DNA of 64,000 nt, taken from NCBI GenBank assembly GCA_022606425.2, contig JAHDVF020001569.1, positions 806,001 to 870,000 on the forward strand, read 5' to 3'. The DNA comes from Lepidostoma basale. Its lineage: Eukaryota > Arthropoda > Insecta > Trichoptera > Lepidostomatidae. Made by a program: the position numbers and the translations under genes. Position 1 is the stretch's first letter, and every line of letters starts with the position of its first letter. Of the stretch, positions 35,020-47,440 are shown piece after piece. Under the pieces are notes generated by a model that was not told the origin of the DNA, ran no database searches, and saw nothing but the letters and a program-made list of their open reading frames with translations.

Positions 35020-35582
35020 TGGCGCACTCAAAGTCATTACTGCAAATAGAAATATATCCACGGAAGCAAAGATGGCAGTACACAATGGAGTTCTAGTGCC
35101 AACCGTCATGTATGGAAGCGAAGCTTAATGCTGGCAAAAGAAGGATGAAAGCAGGATAAACGCCGTAGAAATGAGATCACTAAGAAGAATGTGCGGGAAA
35201 ACGTTGTATGATAGAATACCGAACGATGAAATAAGAAAGAAATGTAAGGCAGATGACTGAATCATGAATAAAATTAAAAAAGGATCCCTATGATGGTTTG
35301 GACATATGGAACGAATGGATGAGAGTAGAATGGTTAAAAAGTTGTACACAAGCAGCGTGAGTGGGAAAAGAAGCCGAGGACGACAAAGGAAAACATGGCA
35401 TGACCAAATTAATCAATTACTAAAAGGCGGCCACATTCGAAGACGGAATAATCGACGTGCGTGCATTCAACGATGTATAAATGTAGAGGAATCCCGAGAG
35501 GTATGCCAGGACAGGCCATTGTGGCGATCCATCCTCTCTGCCTAACCCTCCGGGGAAATGGCGTGATGGTTAGTTAGTTATA
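35020..35582 (+). mobile_element. (GTTA)n-tail LINE 3' fragment
   Basis: Reads STEAKMAVHNGVLVPTVMYG, an in-frame stop, then the INAVEMRSLRRMCGKTLYDR block and MERMDESRMVKKLYTSSVSG, with RGRQRKTWHDQINQLLKGGH after it, to GTGATGGTTAGTTAGTTA. Represents a second subfamily (TSSVSG rather than VNDVNG). Confidence 0.78.
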
Positions 35583-35914
35583 TAATAATTTATGAAAAAG
35601 CAGAAAACACCCAAAGAAGAAACACATTAACAAGAAACTCAAAAACGCATCCGTACCTACGTACGACGTGCATTGTGTTTTTTAGAAGTAAATAATGAAA
35701 AAAAAATATTCCTTTATAATAAGTATTTAGCTTTACACTTGATTTTTAGCTTCGACCAGTTTAGGCAGCTCGTTGTGAGTGTCATAAAAGTGGTTCCAAA
35801 AAAGGGAAAATGATTACAATGTATACAAAAACAAAATAAACCAATATTTAAGTTTAATTTGCTTTATTAGTACCTACGTGATTAGCGTGTTTTTTTTTGT
35901 CTTTTTAAACAATA

Positions 35915-36378
35915 TGGAACTGGCAAAAGAAGGATGAAAGTAGAATAAATGCAGTAGAAATGAAATCTCTTAGACGAATGTGTGGATACTATGTGTATGA
36001 TAGAGTGTCGAATGAAAATATAAGAAGTGAATGCGGTGCGAATGATGGTGTCATGAACAAAATAATGAAAGGATCATTAAGATGGTTTGGACGTATGGAA
36101 AGAATGAATGAAGAAAGAATGGTAAAAAAATTATATGTTAATGATGTAAATGGAACCAGAAATAGAGGAAGACCGAGGAAAACGTGGCACGATCAAATAA
36201 ATCAAATATTGAATGTCGGCCATGTGAGGAGTCAGAGAAATCGACGCGCGTGCATGACACGATGTATGAATGTTGAGGAAGCGAGAGAAATATGTCAGGA
36301 AAGAAAAGTGTGGCAGTCCATTCTTTCTGCCTACCCCTTCGGGGAGACGGCGTGAGGGTTAGTTAGTTAGTTAGTTTA
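35915..36378 (+). mobile_element. (GTTA)n-tail LINE 3' fragment
   Basis: An open frame of 131 codons covers SLRRMCGYYVYDRVSN through WQSILSAYPFGETA. It is followed by GCGTGAGGGTTAGTTAGTTAGTTAG. Subfamily with VNDVNG. The long open frame suggests a fairly young copy. Confidence 0.78.
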
Positions 36379-36490
36379 GACTATATTTTTTTATCTGCCC
36401 ACGCTCTCTATTTTTTCTGGGTCTTCTACTGCCCCCCTGAAAGTCTCAAACGCCCACAAGGGGGCGTTATCGCCCACTTTGAGAACCTAG
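36378..36490. mobile_element. partial hAT-like MITE
   Basis: Reverse-oriented copy of 28398-28510, ending GAGAACCTAGG. The other half is absent where it meets the (GTTA)n LINE tail at 36378. Confidence 0.65.
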
Positions 36491-36499
36491 GGTCTGAAG

Positions 36500-36790
36500 G
36501 ATGATCGATTTTGGGCGCTTGTGGCGGCTGAGGGGACTTGGACTTTGACTTGGATCTTCTGACTTACAGAGGTTCAGCTCATGTGGTTATTCCTCTTACG
36601 TCTGATGGGAACATTGTTGGAAGGTGATTTGGTGGGTTGTTAGTTGATGTGGGGGCATGATTTGTGTGGCCCGGAGAGTTTCTCTGAAGGAGGGTCGATT
36701 TTGGGCGCTTGTGGCGGCTGGAGGTGTTTGGGTCGTAATTTGAGAGGTATTTTATTGTTGGGTTAGGATGTGAAGGGAGTCCTTTGCAAA
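36500..36790 (-). mobile_element. Jockey-like LINE 3' UTR copy with internal duplication
   Basis: Matches 50400-50680. The phrase ATCGATTTTGGGCGCTTGTG occurs twice (about 36505 and 36690), indicating a partial duplication or two overlapping insertions. Confidence 0.55.
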
Positions 36791-36939
36791 AACGTGGGGC
36801 AGACGCTTGTGTACAAAATATATATTTTTTATTTTTTTATTTAGACTTATTAGATTTAGTATTGCCGGTACTAATGAGTAATAAATCAGAAAATGATTAC
36901 AAAATTACAAGCGGAATAAAACGATAAAATTGATAAGTG

Positions 36940-37200
36940 GTTTTATTCTTTCGGGTGAATTTTCAAAGGTACCCGCTGGACTTCCGCAAGGCGCGGCCTC
37001 AATGCCAGTCCTTATCTGTATCCCGGGCTTAGAGTCCGCTAATCTGTGTGCCGTGCCATGCCGTGCAGCGCAATAGTGTCGCACGCACACCGCGGCGGAT
37101 GTGTGCGGGCCCTTATCTTATCGGGCTAGGTGGATCGGCGCGGTTATCAGGTGGTCTGACCATGTCCTGGTACATGGGAAGTGCTTCGATCTATGCGAAA
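36940..37200. promoter_or_regulatory. non-repetitive GC-rich block with GATA sites
   Basis: CpG-richer than its surroundings and free of recognisable repeats. Contains TTATCTTATC (37113-37122, two overlapping GATA sites in reverse) plus other TTATC motifs. Candidate enhancer; function inferred only. Confidence 0.3.
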
Positions 37201-37319
37201 GTGGTTCGAACTGCGCAATACTTCAAGATGGAACAAAAAAAAATACATACGTAAAACAAGAAATCTAATGTAAGGCGCAGTCCTCATACAATATATATTA
37301 ATTTAACAACTCATCAGCC

Positions 37320-37812
37320 TTTAGTAGTCCAGTGCTGAACATATGCCTCCCTTCCCGACTTCCACAACTCTCCTCTATCCGCTCTGTGCCATTGATAAGA
37401 AGAGATGGGTGCATACCCATTTCCTCAGACTTATCAGGGGATTCTTTGAGAACTCCGTTATCTTGGAGGCTATCCATCTTTATGCTCCAGATGGTTTCTT
37501 CGACAGCGTCAGCACAGACTGTTTTATCTCCCAGCATGCAGAACCAACCTGCCTCTGGTGATGCCGGTGGGAAGAGCAATCAAACTGCTGAACATGATGG
37601 CTTCGGAGATGGACGTCTTTCATATTCGTAAAAGTACGTTCAGAAGACAAATACTCTTGACTTTGGAGAGTACCTTGTATTCCTAATGTCGAACCATCTC
37701 TCATGCGTTCCTGGTATTGTATAGTTTTTATGTTATACCTGTCCTCAATAGATTCCTTAAACTACAATTGTTTGTAATATCTTTTGAGAAAATAAACTGA
37801 TTTGATTTGACC
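37320..37812 (+). mobile_element. (TGATT)n-tail LINE 3' end, divergent
   Basis: Frames with shifts read LRLIRGFFENSVILEAIHLY, LVMPVGRAIKLLNMMASEMD and FHIRKSTFRRQIL, then the shared UTR and tail. More diverged than the 21222 and 32164 copies. Confidence 0.65.
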
Positions 37813-37985
37813 TCCTTCCACTCTCTTGATCATCAGACCATCTGGCTTGTGGTCTGCTAGGATTTCTATGGCTGGTTGCCACTCCTGAGTGCGTCTTGTC
37901 CACCGATCATCCTTGTCCTCGCTATATGGCCGGTCCAATTCCACTTCAACGAGGCTATTTTGAACGCTACATCCGCAACTTTGGT
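37810..37985 (-). mobile_element. LINE C-terminal scrap
   Basis: The minus strand encodes VELDRPYSEDKDDRWTRRTQ, then EWQPAIEILADHKPDG. It resembles the RW..RVLEW segment of the same LINE class and directly follows a (TGATT)n tail. Confidence 0.5.
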
Positions 37986-38124
37986 CCGCAATTTCACAAC
38001 TAGGTTGTAGTAAAATGGAGCATTTAAGATGATTAGTTCATTAAATCGACGCTTTAAAAATCATCAAATTTATTATTTTCATATTAATAAATATAATTTA
38101 CTGAAATTTATAGAAATAACTAAA

Positions 38125-38335
38125 TAACTAACCATCACGCCATTTCTCCGAAGGCGTAGGAAGAAATAATGGACCGCCACACTTTTCTTTCCTGACATAC
38201 TTCTCTAGCTTCTTATTGTAGCAGTGATTACAGTCTGTAGGGATTTTAATTATTGTTTCTTGAATAAATATGTATGATTTCGTATTTTCTAGCCAACTAA
38301 TCAACACGCCGTCACGCCGAAGGGGTAGGCAGAAA
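38125..38335 (-). mobile_element. (GTTA)n-tail LINE 3' end pieces
   Basis: AACTAACCATCACGCCATTTC opens a 95-bp piece to about 38220. A second scrap follows at 38290-38335 (CCGTCACGCCGAAGGGG). Both are family 3' termini read in reverse. Confidence 0.5.
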
Positions 38336-38737
38336 TAATTAAAACAAAAACAGTTAACATAAAATACGCACGAGAAGAAAATAGTATGTTTTTTATAAAT
38401 TCATTTATGAAAAATATAAAAGAATTTCTACGTTTTATTTCGCACTAATATTTCAAATTAAATATTATTATACTTAATATCGATGTAAACGAAAATGTAA
38501 TTATACTCGTATTTCATAGAAGTGACATGTTTCGCCTTGTAAAAGTATATGATAATGCCCGATCAAGATGAAACATGTCACTAAAACAAAATAAAATAAA
38601 ACATAGAAAACGGCCGATAAAAAATCAATATTTTATATTAATAGATATACTGATAATTTCATGACCAAATGAACATTTAATAAATGCGTATAGTGTTACC
38701 ATACAGTCACGCTCGTCCTTGAAGGGTTAATTAAAAT

Positions 38738-38886
38738 TTAAAGGTTGGTCATGTTAGAAGTCGGAAGAATCGACGTGCGTGTATGACTCGCTGTATGAAT
38801 GTGGAGGAATTTAGAGAGTTATGCCAGGATAGATTAGTGTGGCGGTCCATTCTCTCTGCCTACCCCTACGGGGATACGGGGTGATT
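38738..38886 (+). mobile_element. (GTTA)n-tail LINE 3' end piece
   Basis: Encodes GHVRSRKNRRACMTRCMNVE-like residues, then the 3' end sequence up to GGGGTGAT. No clear tail. Confidence 0.55.
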
Positions 38887-39357
38887 TCTTAAACAAGAAT
38901 AAAAGTGCATAAATAATCTAAGAAAACCTTTTTGTGAACTCGCATAAACTTGAAATATTCCATATTTAAAACATTCGAATGAAGATTTATAACATTAAAT
39001 CAATCAAGTTCGAATTCAGAAATATAATAGAACACGCTAGATATCACGTGTGTTGTGTTTGATAAAACAAGACACATATATTAAGATTTTTTATCTGATG
39101 TCAGATACGGGGTTTGAGCTTAGAAGCTACACAACACGTAAACAAGTTAATAGGATTGTTTTCGATAATAACCTTTTGCGTTACATTTTTGCGAGTATGT
39201 TTACAGGCATACGTAAAGACTCTATTGGAACGAGATACCTTACAACGCCACAAGAAAACCAGAACAGGGGTGTAGTGTATGAATGGAATTTGCTAGCATT
39301 ATATTCAATGATATTTTATAAAACGATTTGATTTTATTCATTTTAAAGGATTATAAA

Positions 39358-39600
39358 CCAAATTATGAAAGGATCATTGCGTTGGTTTGGACATATGAAA
39401 CGCATGGAAGAAAAAACGATGTAAATGGAGTACAGAGTCGAGGAAGACATGGCTTGACCGAATTAATCAAATTTTAATAATCATGTTAGAAGTCGGAACA
39501 ATCGACGCGCGTGGGTAGAGGTATGTATGTCAGGATACAGTAATGTGGGGGTCCATTCACTCTGTCTTTCCTTTCGGGGAAACGGCGTGATGGTGTTATT
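39358..39600 (+). mobile_element. (GTTA)n-tail LINE 3' end piece
   Basis: Contains ATGAAAGGATCATTGCG (the MKGSLRWFGHM block), deletions, the NNRRAR region, and an end in GAAACGGCGTGATGG. Confidence 0.55.
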
Positions 39601-40039
39601 GTTGTTGAATTTCTTTTTAATTTGACAAAAACAAAAAATAAAGCAAAAACAAAACACGTACGAGAACACGAAAAATATTTTTGAAATAATCATGTTTTCG
39701 ACTAGTGTCACTTGAGAAAATAGCGGGAAAAAGCAAATTTGATTTTAAAAGTACCTACGTAGGTATTTTTATCCACATTAGAATATGTATTTAAAATATT
39801 GGTTATTTAAATTGTGTTTTCCGAACAAAATAAGATTTGAATGGTATTATAGCGCGTGCGCAAGAACAGTGTTGCCAAAACAATAATATTGCCAGCCTTA
39901 AAAAAAACAGCAATTGTACAGTGCTTGATTTGTATCATATGAAAGGGTAAGTTGAGAAGAATTTTGGGCTGTAAGCTGGAGAATAATTTTGTTGCGATAC
40001 TGTTTCTTTCAAACACTTGCGTATTTTGATATTAGCCCA

Positions 40040-40210
40040 CTTCGCTGGCGCACGCGCGGAGGTAAAACAAGTGGGCAGATAAGAACGTATCTTTTGGTGC
40101 AATTATTAGACCAGATACATTATCTCAGGTGTGCGAGATTGCGAAATCTTAATGCATTTTCGTCTACATCTCGCTCGCGGTACCGTACACCGCACGCTCG
40201 ATGTAATAAT
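40040..40210. promoter_or_regulatory. non-repetitive block with GATA-type sites
   Basis: AGATAAG, TATCT, AGATA and TTATCT lie within about 80 bp, in a sequence of above-average GC with no repeat similarity seen. Candidate enhancer only. Confidence 0.25.
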
Positions 40211-40314
40211 ATATGTGGAAGTATAAAAAATGTTACACAATGAAACCGCCTTCCGAAAGCATGCGATTCAATTCAATTCATATTGAAAAGTTTTTAAAAA
40301 TGGCGAAAATTACC

Positions 40315-40895
40315 CTTTTTCTTTTTGTGTGTATATAACAGGTTGTTTGAATCAAATCTTTTTCCACAGCCATCTCTCCACTGCTGGATATAGGCCTCCT
40401 CCATTTTCTTTCACTCCACTCTATCTTGGGCTTTTCTTTGTCACATTCTACCCGCGACAGGGATAATGTCGTCGGCCCATCTTTTTTGGGGTCGGCCCTC
40501 CTCTTTTTCTATCCCATGGTCTCCATTTGAGGACTCTGGGTGCCCATAGCGATGTTCCCTGTCTGGCGACATTACCTGCCCACTGCCATTTCTGCTTAGC
40601 GACAAGGTCCATTATGACTATGACTTTTGTTCGACGTCTTATTTCTTCATTTCTTATTTTGTCTTTTAGACATACGCCTAACATTTGTCTTTCCATATCG
40701 ACCTTTTTGCGAATCAAATGACGGTATTTAATTTGTTTTTAGCTATTATATTGATTCTCGTGACTTAAATTATAATATAATTTTTATTATTATAATTTTA
40801 TTGTCACGTGAATTTTAAAGCAGACTAAAGACAGTATGAGAATCACACTGCAATTGCGGGAATCCAACTCGGGATTTTCGGTGTGGCAGTAATAA
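40315..40895 (-). mobile_element. tRNA-derived SINE, family 1, split by LINE
   Basis: Head and body at 40725-40895 (CACACTGCAATTGCGGGAATC) and tail at 40315-40348 are separated by the LINE insert at 40358-40710. Confidence 0.7.
40358..40710 (-). mobile_element. non-LTR LINE 3' fragment nested in a SINE
   Basis: The minus strand encodes MERQMLGVCLKDKIRNEEIR, RRTKVIVIMDLVAKQKWQWA and GGLYPAVE-like tail residues. It is flanked by a 9-bp duplication GAATCAAAT at 40349-40357 and 40711-40719. It splits a tRNA-derived SINE. Confidence 0.8.
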
Positions 40896-41999
40896 GCTTT
40901 TGCCATTTTGGCTTTAAGATCATCTATAAGTCGTTTCTAGAATTACATTTTATAGGAATGACACTTTCGCCTTGCCAATGCATTATCAAATGCTAGCGTT
41001 TTTATTCATATTACAATGATTATCTTAATTTACTTTTTTAATATTAATTTATCATAAGCGCAGGTCTCTCGCAAATATCAAATTGATACATATATGCATT
41101 TTGAATGTCACTTAATAAATAATTGTCACTTAATAATAATAATAATAAATAAACGATAGGAGTCCAATTAAAATTTCCTAATTCCGTTTCACTGCAAGGA
41201 GATCTATAATATGTTAATTACGTTTTCAATTCTAACACGAACGGAACACTTATTCGATATTTTTTTTGCATATTTTTATGTTTATAATTTGTTTACCGGA
41301 GTAAGCAATAAAATTAATTAAAATGTATGAATTATTCAATCAAATTCACACTTAACACAAGTCTAGAGAAGTAACATATTTATCTTGTTGATTCGGAGCG
41401 AATTATTAATAAAATGCACTTTGATTTGGACAAAAAATAATAGGTATAATGTTTTATTTCCTTCTATTTGGAATTATATATTTAAGTATTAAGTACAAAG
41501 CAACTTAATTAAATGTACTGTTGTTTCTTGAAAAGAAGTAAATAAATATATAATAATTAAGTTGTGCTGTTTTAAGGGAAAGAGGTGTGTCGCCATTCTA
41601 AGTCATTATCAAATGTCTTAATGTCATAAAAAGGTGAAACATGCAATTCTCATAAAATATAATAAAATTTCTAGAAAACAGGCATTTCCATTAGCAATAA
41701 TTAAATTAAATTATTTTTCATATGAAGCATTCACTCTATGGTTAGACATTTGAATTCATGGCATTACAAAGAAGTGTACAAAAAAGGCATTACGAAGTGA
41801 GTTTTTGATGCCAATTGGTCTTAAAAGGCAAATAACTGTGCAAAAATGCGTAATGATTGAATAATAAAGTGCAGTTCAAACGTCACTCTAAAGATGCCAC
41901 CCGTGATACATGACATATGGAACAAAAAACAGTTTTCTCTGCTTTATGTTTAAACCACTCGTCACCTCTGTAATGTCCATCCATTATTTTAAATTATTT

Positions 42000-42300
42000 T
42001 TCTTCTTCTTCCTTATTGTAGACCTATGTGGTCTGTTCTCCAGAGTGTTGCTACTCCTGTGAGGTAGATTCCCAGCTGTCCTTCCATCTTTTAGGAGGTC
42101 TTCCACGTGGACGAGTCCCATGAGGCTGATTATGCAATGCAATATAGGGGAGTCTGGTGGTGTCCATTCTTTGAACATGACCGTACCAGTCCCTTTTTGC
42201 TGTCTGCTCCATCTTATAATATCCTCGACCTCACATATCTCTCTTATTCTGGTGTTCCTCACGCGATCTCTCAGTGTCTTGCCTATCGAAAAAACAAAAT
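42000..42300 (-). mobile_element. LINE C-terminal fragment with (GAA)n tail
   Basis: The minus strand encodes KTLRDRVRNTRIREICEVED, IIRWSRQQKGTGTVMFKEW and NTLENRPHRSTIRKKK, ending in a (GAA)-type tail at about 42000. Confidence 0.65.
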
Positions 42301-42319
42301 GTATGACCGTTTCCAAAAC

Positions 42320-43900
42320 ACCAAGTATCTAGGCATAGACCTTTATATTAATAAATATATATAATAAAATACAAAGTTCATATTTTATATAAGAAAAAAT
42401 AAGACAACAATACATTATAGTGTGTATGCATGTGTAGTCTTACATTTATTATAATTTCCTATCTTTTGTTATCATAGGAAATGCCTAAAATTTCGGCATA
42501 CAATAAATAATAACAATAATAAAAACTGAGGATTTTCTGAGTTACTTTTGCAAAACAGGACACGTTCACCGGCATTTCGGAGACAATAGAAATAATTCGC
42601 CTCGCCGTTGTGGGAAGTTCTTTGAGAAGCCAAATTGGTTTACAAAACACATCACCGACAAGTTCAAACATGCGAATTTTACCTGCGAGGCCATTATACC
42701 TGCCGAAGTGTTACCTTTGTTTATACATTGACTACGCGGACAGACTCGCATTCAATTCGTAAGTGCCGGCTAATGAGTGTTCCTCGGTACTAATTGTTCT
42801 ATAAACAATAATACCCACAGGACACTTAATGCCAGCAACACCAGCTTTTGTTTTCAAAACTTTCTTCCTTTGTTTGTTGTTTTGTTTTGACTCGTAGGTG
42901 CATTAATATCGGCTGCAGGAAGTTTAGCCAACGACTGTAATGATGTTTAATGATTTCGAATTAAGGTTTCTTAGAATTTCGCCGAGTAGCCTTCGCTATA
43001 TACTCGTATGTCATTGCTGCGAGAAAGGACCGCGCGATAATGGATACGAAATTACAAAACGATTCCAAATAATAACTGAATAATAATAATAATAATAAAT
43101 CAATTTAGGAAATGAAAAAAACATGTAAACATGTGATGTAGATAACAGCGACAATGAAAACTAATTATACATTGGAATTCGCATGTCACTGGCAAAGTGA
43201 AAAAAAATATTAAATGATAAGTATTTTTTTTTCTTATATCTGATGCGCTACATATCATAGAAATGATTATCACAATAATATAAAGGAAATACTTGTAGTT
43301 ATAAGTTGAAGTGGAATGCTACGGGAAACTATCACACCAATATCGTGTGTGGCTCACACCAACTACAATTTCAAGCTAAACTTGAAATTATACAACGCAT
43401 TTTTTTTAAATTACACAAAAATACTTCTTTATTTGTAAACTAATTAAGCAGTTGTTGGTACATAAAAAATATATCAATTGAGGCGTGCCAATGGTTAAAA
43501 TGGCATCCCAAGAACCAGCTGATAATAGACTTTGCTGCTATATTTAAAAAAAAATTAACTGTGTCTTCTAGACATGAGCCAATATTTTTTTTCTAGACTG
43601 CCATTCGAAACATTATAACATATACTAGAGGACCCGATAGACTTTGTCCTGCCCGAACGTTGGCTTGCCTGCTATAAGCTGGTTCAGCAAACCTTTTTTC
43701 GATATTCGTATTTTCGATAAACTATATATTCAATACACACGCAATTGTGATACATGCCATACATGAACTTCGTAAATGGTTTCCAGTTACCTACTTGATT
43801 TAATTGTGAATCTAATCCATCCAGAAATACACTCAAACATACACAAAAAATTTCGTCAAAATCGGTCCAGCCGTTTAGGAGTTCAATTACATGCCCGTAC
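42320..43900. other. non-repetitive AT-rich region
   Basis: No gene seen. 42600-42860 is somewhat GC-richer and non-repetitive, with a near-palindrome ATTGTTCTATAAACAAT. Confidence 0.35.
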
Positions 43901-43914
43901 AGAAGATTTTTTTT

Positions 43915-44100
43915 TTTTTTTTTAAAGGAACATAGAAGTTCCCGCCACATACCCGAGGCTGTTATAGGGCGTAGCGGCGCCCTTTTATCAGCCTCGCTCG
44001 TACACTCCCTGGGCCTGTCCCCGGTCCATCCGGGACTTACATTTAAATACGGCAACAACAAGGGGGTGCCAGACCACATTTAATCTACTCAATTTCACTT
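43915..44100. repeat. short dispersed repeat, reverse copy
   Basis: Reverse copy of the repeat at 30000-30165: GCGCCCTTTTATCAGCCTCG, CCATCCGGGACTTAC and CCAGACCACATTTAATCTAC. Confidence 0.5.
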
Positions 44101-44674
44101 CTAAGCTGCGCTGTACTTTATAGAATAAATAAATAAGTAGAGCATGAGACTCTTCACAGAAGAATTATATACCTATATATATATATATAAAGATAAGTAA
44201 TTGTTGATAAAAATAATAATATTACGGTACAAAAATAATACTTTAATTGAAGTAAGCCGAGTGAAGCGAATGAAAATAGGCCAAATAAAAAAATGTATTT
44301 ATAAAATAACACGTAATAAAATATAGTAGATGTATTAATGGTGTTTTAGAGGGCAAACAAAATAAATTATCAGATAATCGGATCAAAAATTTTATATCCG
44401 CGATAACCACTATCAGGCATGTTCAATACTATTTGATTTCCAGTATTTTGCCGCATGGGAATAGCGTGTCAGGTGGAATCTGCTCTTAAACAAATATGAC
44501 AAAAAAAAAACAGGAATCATTATTGGAAGGTGGTATCTAAAGTCATTTGGATATTTCCACGTGTGGAGATACACGTACGTGAAGTCAAGAAATCCGCGAC
44601 GGTGATAAGAGGGACGCCGACCGGTTATCGAATTAAATAATAAATTTAGGCATGGCAGGCAGGATAAATCATTT

Positions 44675-45330
44675 TAAGACATCACACCGTCTCTCTGAAG
44701 GGGTAGTCAGAAATAATGGACTGCCAGTCTCTTCTCTCGATTCCTCGACATTCACATGTGTCATGCACGCACGTCGATTTCTCCGACTCCTCACATGGCA
44801 TTTACTCGTATTTATAACACTATCATCAAGCCAGTGGTGACGTACGGTTCTGGGTCATGGGCAATGACTCTAAAATAAGAACAAAGAATCTACTGGTTTG
44901 AGAATATAATACTTAGAATTATCCTGGGACCCAGACCCGGTGTTGCAGCGGGAACTTGGAGGCATAGGACCAACCAAGAGATCCGACGATGACTCAGCAG
45001 CCCCTTATAACGAGCACCGTGAGAGCCGGTCGTCTATATAGCATGGATTGGACACGTATGCCGAGCCGAAGAGACCAAGCAATCAAGACCCTCTACGCGT
45101 TTAGATAGACTGGAGTAAGACCTCTAGGAAGGCCTAGACAGCGCCTAATGGACAATGTTCTGGCTGACCTGGCTAGGTTGGGCGAATCGGACTGCTGGGA
45201 GCAAAAGGCGCAGGATCGAGGAGCTCGGCGAAAAATCATCAAGGAGACTAACACTCTTCAAGAGTATGGCCATAGAAAGTAAGTAAGCCTCACATGGTCG
45301 ACATTCAATATTTGATTTAGTTTTTCCTCG
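44675..45330 (-). mobile_element. (GTTA)n-tail LINE 3' fragment split by another LINE
   Basis: The left part (44675-44798) and right part (from 45288) are contiguous in the family consensus (CTCACATGG then TCGACATTCAAT). They are separated by a 489-bp insert. Confidence 0.65.
44799..45287 (+). mobile_element. nested non-LTR 3' fragment with (AAGT)n tail
   Basis: Flanked by a 10-bp duplication CCTCACATGG at 44789-44798 and 45288-45297. Decayed frames read RIYNTIIKPVVTYGSGSWAM, then GRPRQRLMDNVLADLARLGE and WEQKAQDRGARRKIIKETNT. These are the RT end and C-terminal tail of an RTE-like LINE. It ends GAAAGTAAGTAAG. Confidence 0.75.
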
Positions 45331-46189
45331 GTTCAAAATAGTAAAAAAACACCTCATTTTGTTTTATTGAATCCAAACAATGAAGTAACACTCCGGGCCA
45401 CACAAATCATGTCCCCGCATAAACCAACAACCCACCAAATCTTAGTATTTGACGTTTCGTAATTCAAAAAAATAAAAATAATATGTAATTAAATTTCATT
45501 AATAAAAAAACTGCTTTTTTTGCACGTTTCTCGGAAAAAAAGCCAAAGGTAGGGCGGTTAAAATAATTTCTAGTTCATTGACACATCGTTTGGCTTATAA
45601 GGGACCGAGATCGGCGTGTCTTCAGCGAAAAACAAAGGGATATAATAAAAATAATGAGTTATTTGTGTCCTCCGGGACCCGCGGAGAGGTCCAGAGGCGG
45701 CGCGCGAGGCGGTCGCAACGCCCCCCGAATAAAATATAATGGCGCGGTGTTATTACTACTATATGTACGAGTACGTGTGTGCATGAACATAACTTCCGTT
45801 CGGCAAAGGGTCAACACACGGCGGTGTCATTGGCAGCGCCAGCAGAACAAAGGAAATCCTTTTCTACAACAAGCGAACAGACTAGCGGTGGTGGGGGGAA
45901 TTATACGTAAATCGAACGAATACACGCAGTAGGGGTAGGTACTAGACTACACTAGGTAGGCACTAGATGGAAGTTCATTTTAAATAATAATTTAATGAAA
46001 CATAATTATTAATAATATAATAAATATTTGTTAATTTAAACTGTTCAATTATGTTAGTCAATGATATTATTTTTAAATGTTCTAATTGTTTGTATATAAA
46101 TATGTAACCTTAATGTATTATTACTTGTATGACACAAAACACTACATGGTGAATGCATCAAATAAATAAATATTAAAAAAAAAATTAAA

Positions 46190-46330
46190 TGAAACTATGT
46201 TTTTTAACTACTTTAACTTCAGCGACCGGTTTCGCCAGGCTTGCTGGCGTCGACAGACTGATCGCTGTCGAATTAAAGACAAAACTGGAAGTAGTTAAAA
46301 AAACATCGTTTTATTTAATGATTATTTAAT
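46190..46330. mobile_element. Penelope-like hairpin element
   Basis: The minus-strand core is CTGTCGA, stem GCCAG/CTGGC, GAAACCGGTC (46227-46256). Partial inverted flanks GAAGTAGTTAAAAAAACATC sit on both sides. Confidence 0.65.
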
Positions 46331-46335
46331 TAAAA

Positions 46336-46494
46336 TTAGTTTGTCAGACGTGGTGGTCGTAAGAATGCCGGAATGGGGAATGTTGTTAACATAAAGCGAT
46401 CGCTTTACCCAACCAATGACAAGTCATAAGTCCTTCAAGTTTAAAAAAAAAAAAATTATGTCTTCGTCTCTATTGAGATACAATTAATCCTTGA
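46336..46494. mobile_element. half foldback MITE
   Basis: Only the right arm is present, from TTGTCAGACGTGGTGGTCG to GAGATACAATTAATCC. The left half is missing next to the hairpin element at 46190-46330. Confidence 0.65.
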
Positions 46495-47149
46495 AATTAG
46501 TTAAAAGAAAACTTAATAAAAAACGTATTTCGCTTAAACGGCCTGTTGCTGACGTCATAGTGGTGCCTACCTGCACTTTGTTTAAATAGTAATGATTTAT
46601 TATAACCACAATAAAAATTTATTTACTGCAATTTACAATATTTATAATATTGATGACGTCATCTAAATTTTAAATAAATTAGAATTTAAAAACAAAATTT
46701 GTCATACATTTTTTGTGATATTGCGATTAGTGACAAATGTTTGTAAAATTATATTTATAAAATTAAATATTTGAATTGGCATTGTGCTATAAATATTATG
46801 ATGAAAAGGACATTAGAGACACCGTCGGCCATTTTAGAAATTAAACCTATCTCAACGTGCGCATGACATGTTGAAACATGAAATAGTTAGGTACGTACTA
46901 GGTAATTTGTATTTTTGTATGGTGAATTTTTGCCGACTAGTCTGAAATGGTGATTACTTAGCGAAACGACAATGTTTTTCACAATGCCAAATCATTCGAT
47001 GTGAATATTAAAAATTTTCATACAAAGAAAATATTTATTCTTACGCTGTAGAGAAATAATTTAAATACATCAAAGTATAATATTGCATAATAATTAATTA
47101 GTATTAATATAATACATATAAAGAGTTATCTACAAATAAGAATACACTA

Positions 47150-47440
47150 TTTTATAATGTTGAACACCATAGCGGAGAGGCGCGCAAGATGGTTTGGAAG
47201 AAGGTTTTGAAGACACAAATGTTTCCTGCATGATGTGTTGGAGGGAATGGTCGAGGGATCGATTGGCAGAGGACGACCTCGCCAGGAGTACCTAGACCAG
47301 ATTTGCCGAGATACTGGCTGCACTTCTTATGCGGAGTTGAAGAGAGTTGCCGAGGACCGAGCGGAGTGGAAGAGGCGATGCGTCGCCTTGCTGTGCAGAC
47401 CAACCATTAGATTGAGACCGGAGAAGAAGATTTTATAATA
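47150..47440 (+). mobile_element. RTE-like LINE C-terminal fragment
   Basis: Encodes MLNTIAERRARWFG, MLEGMVEGSIGRGRPRQEYL and TGCTSYAELKRVAEDRAEWK. Related to, but distinct from, the 5440 and 59672 copies. Confidence 0.7.
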
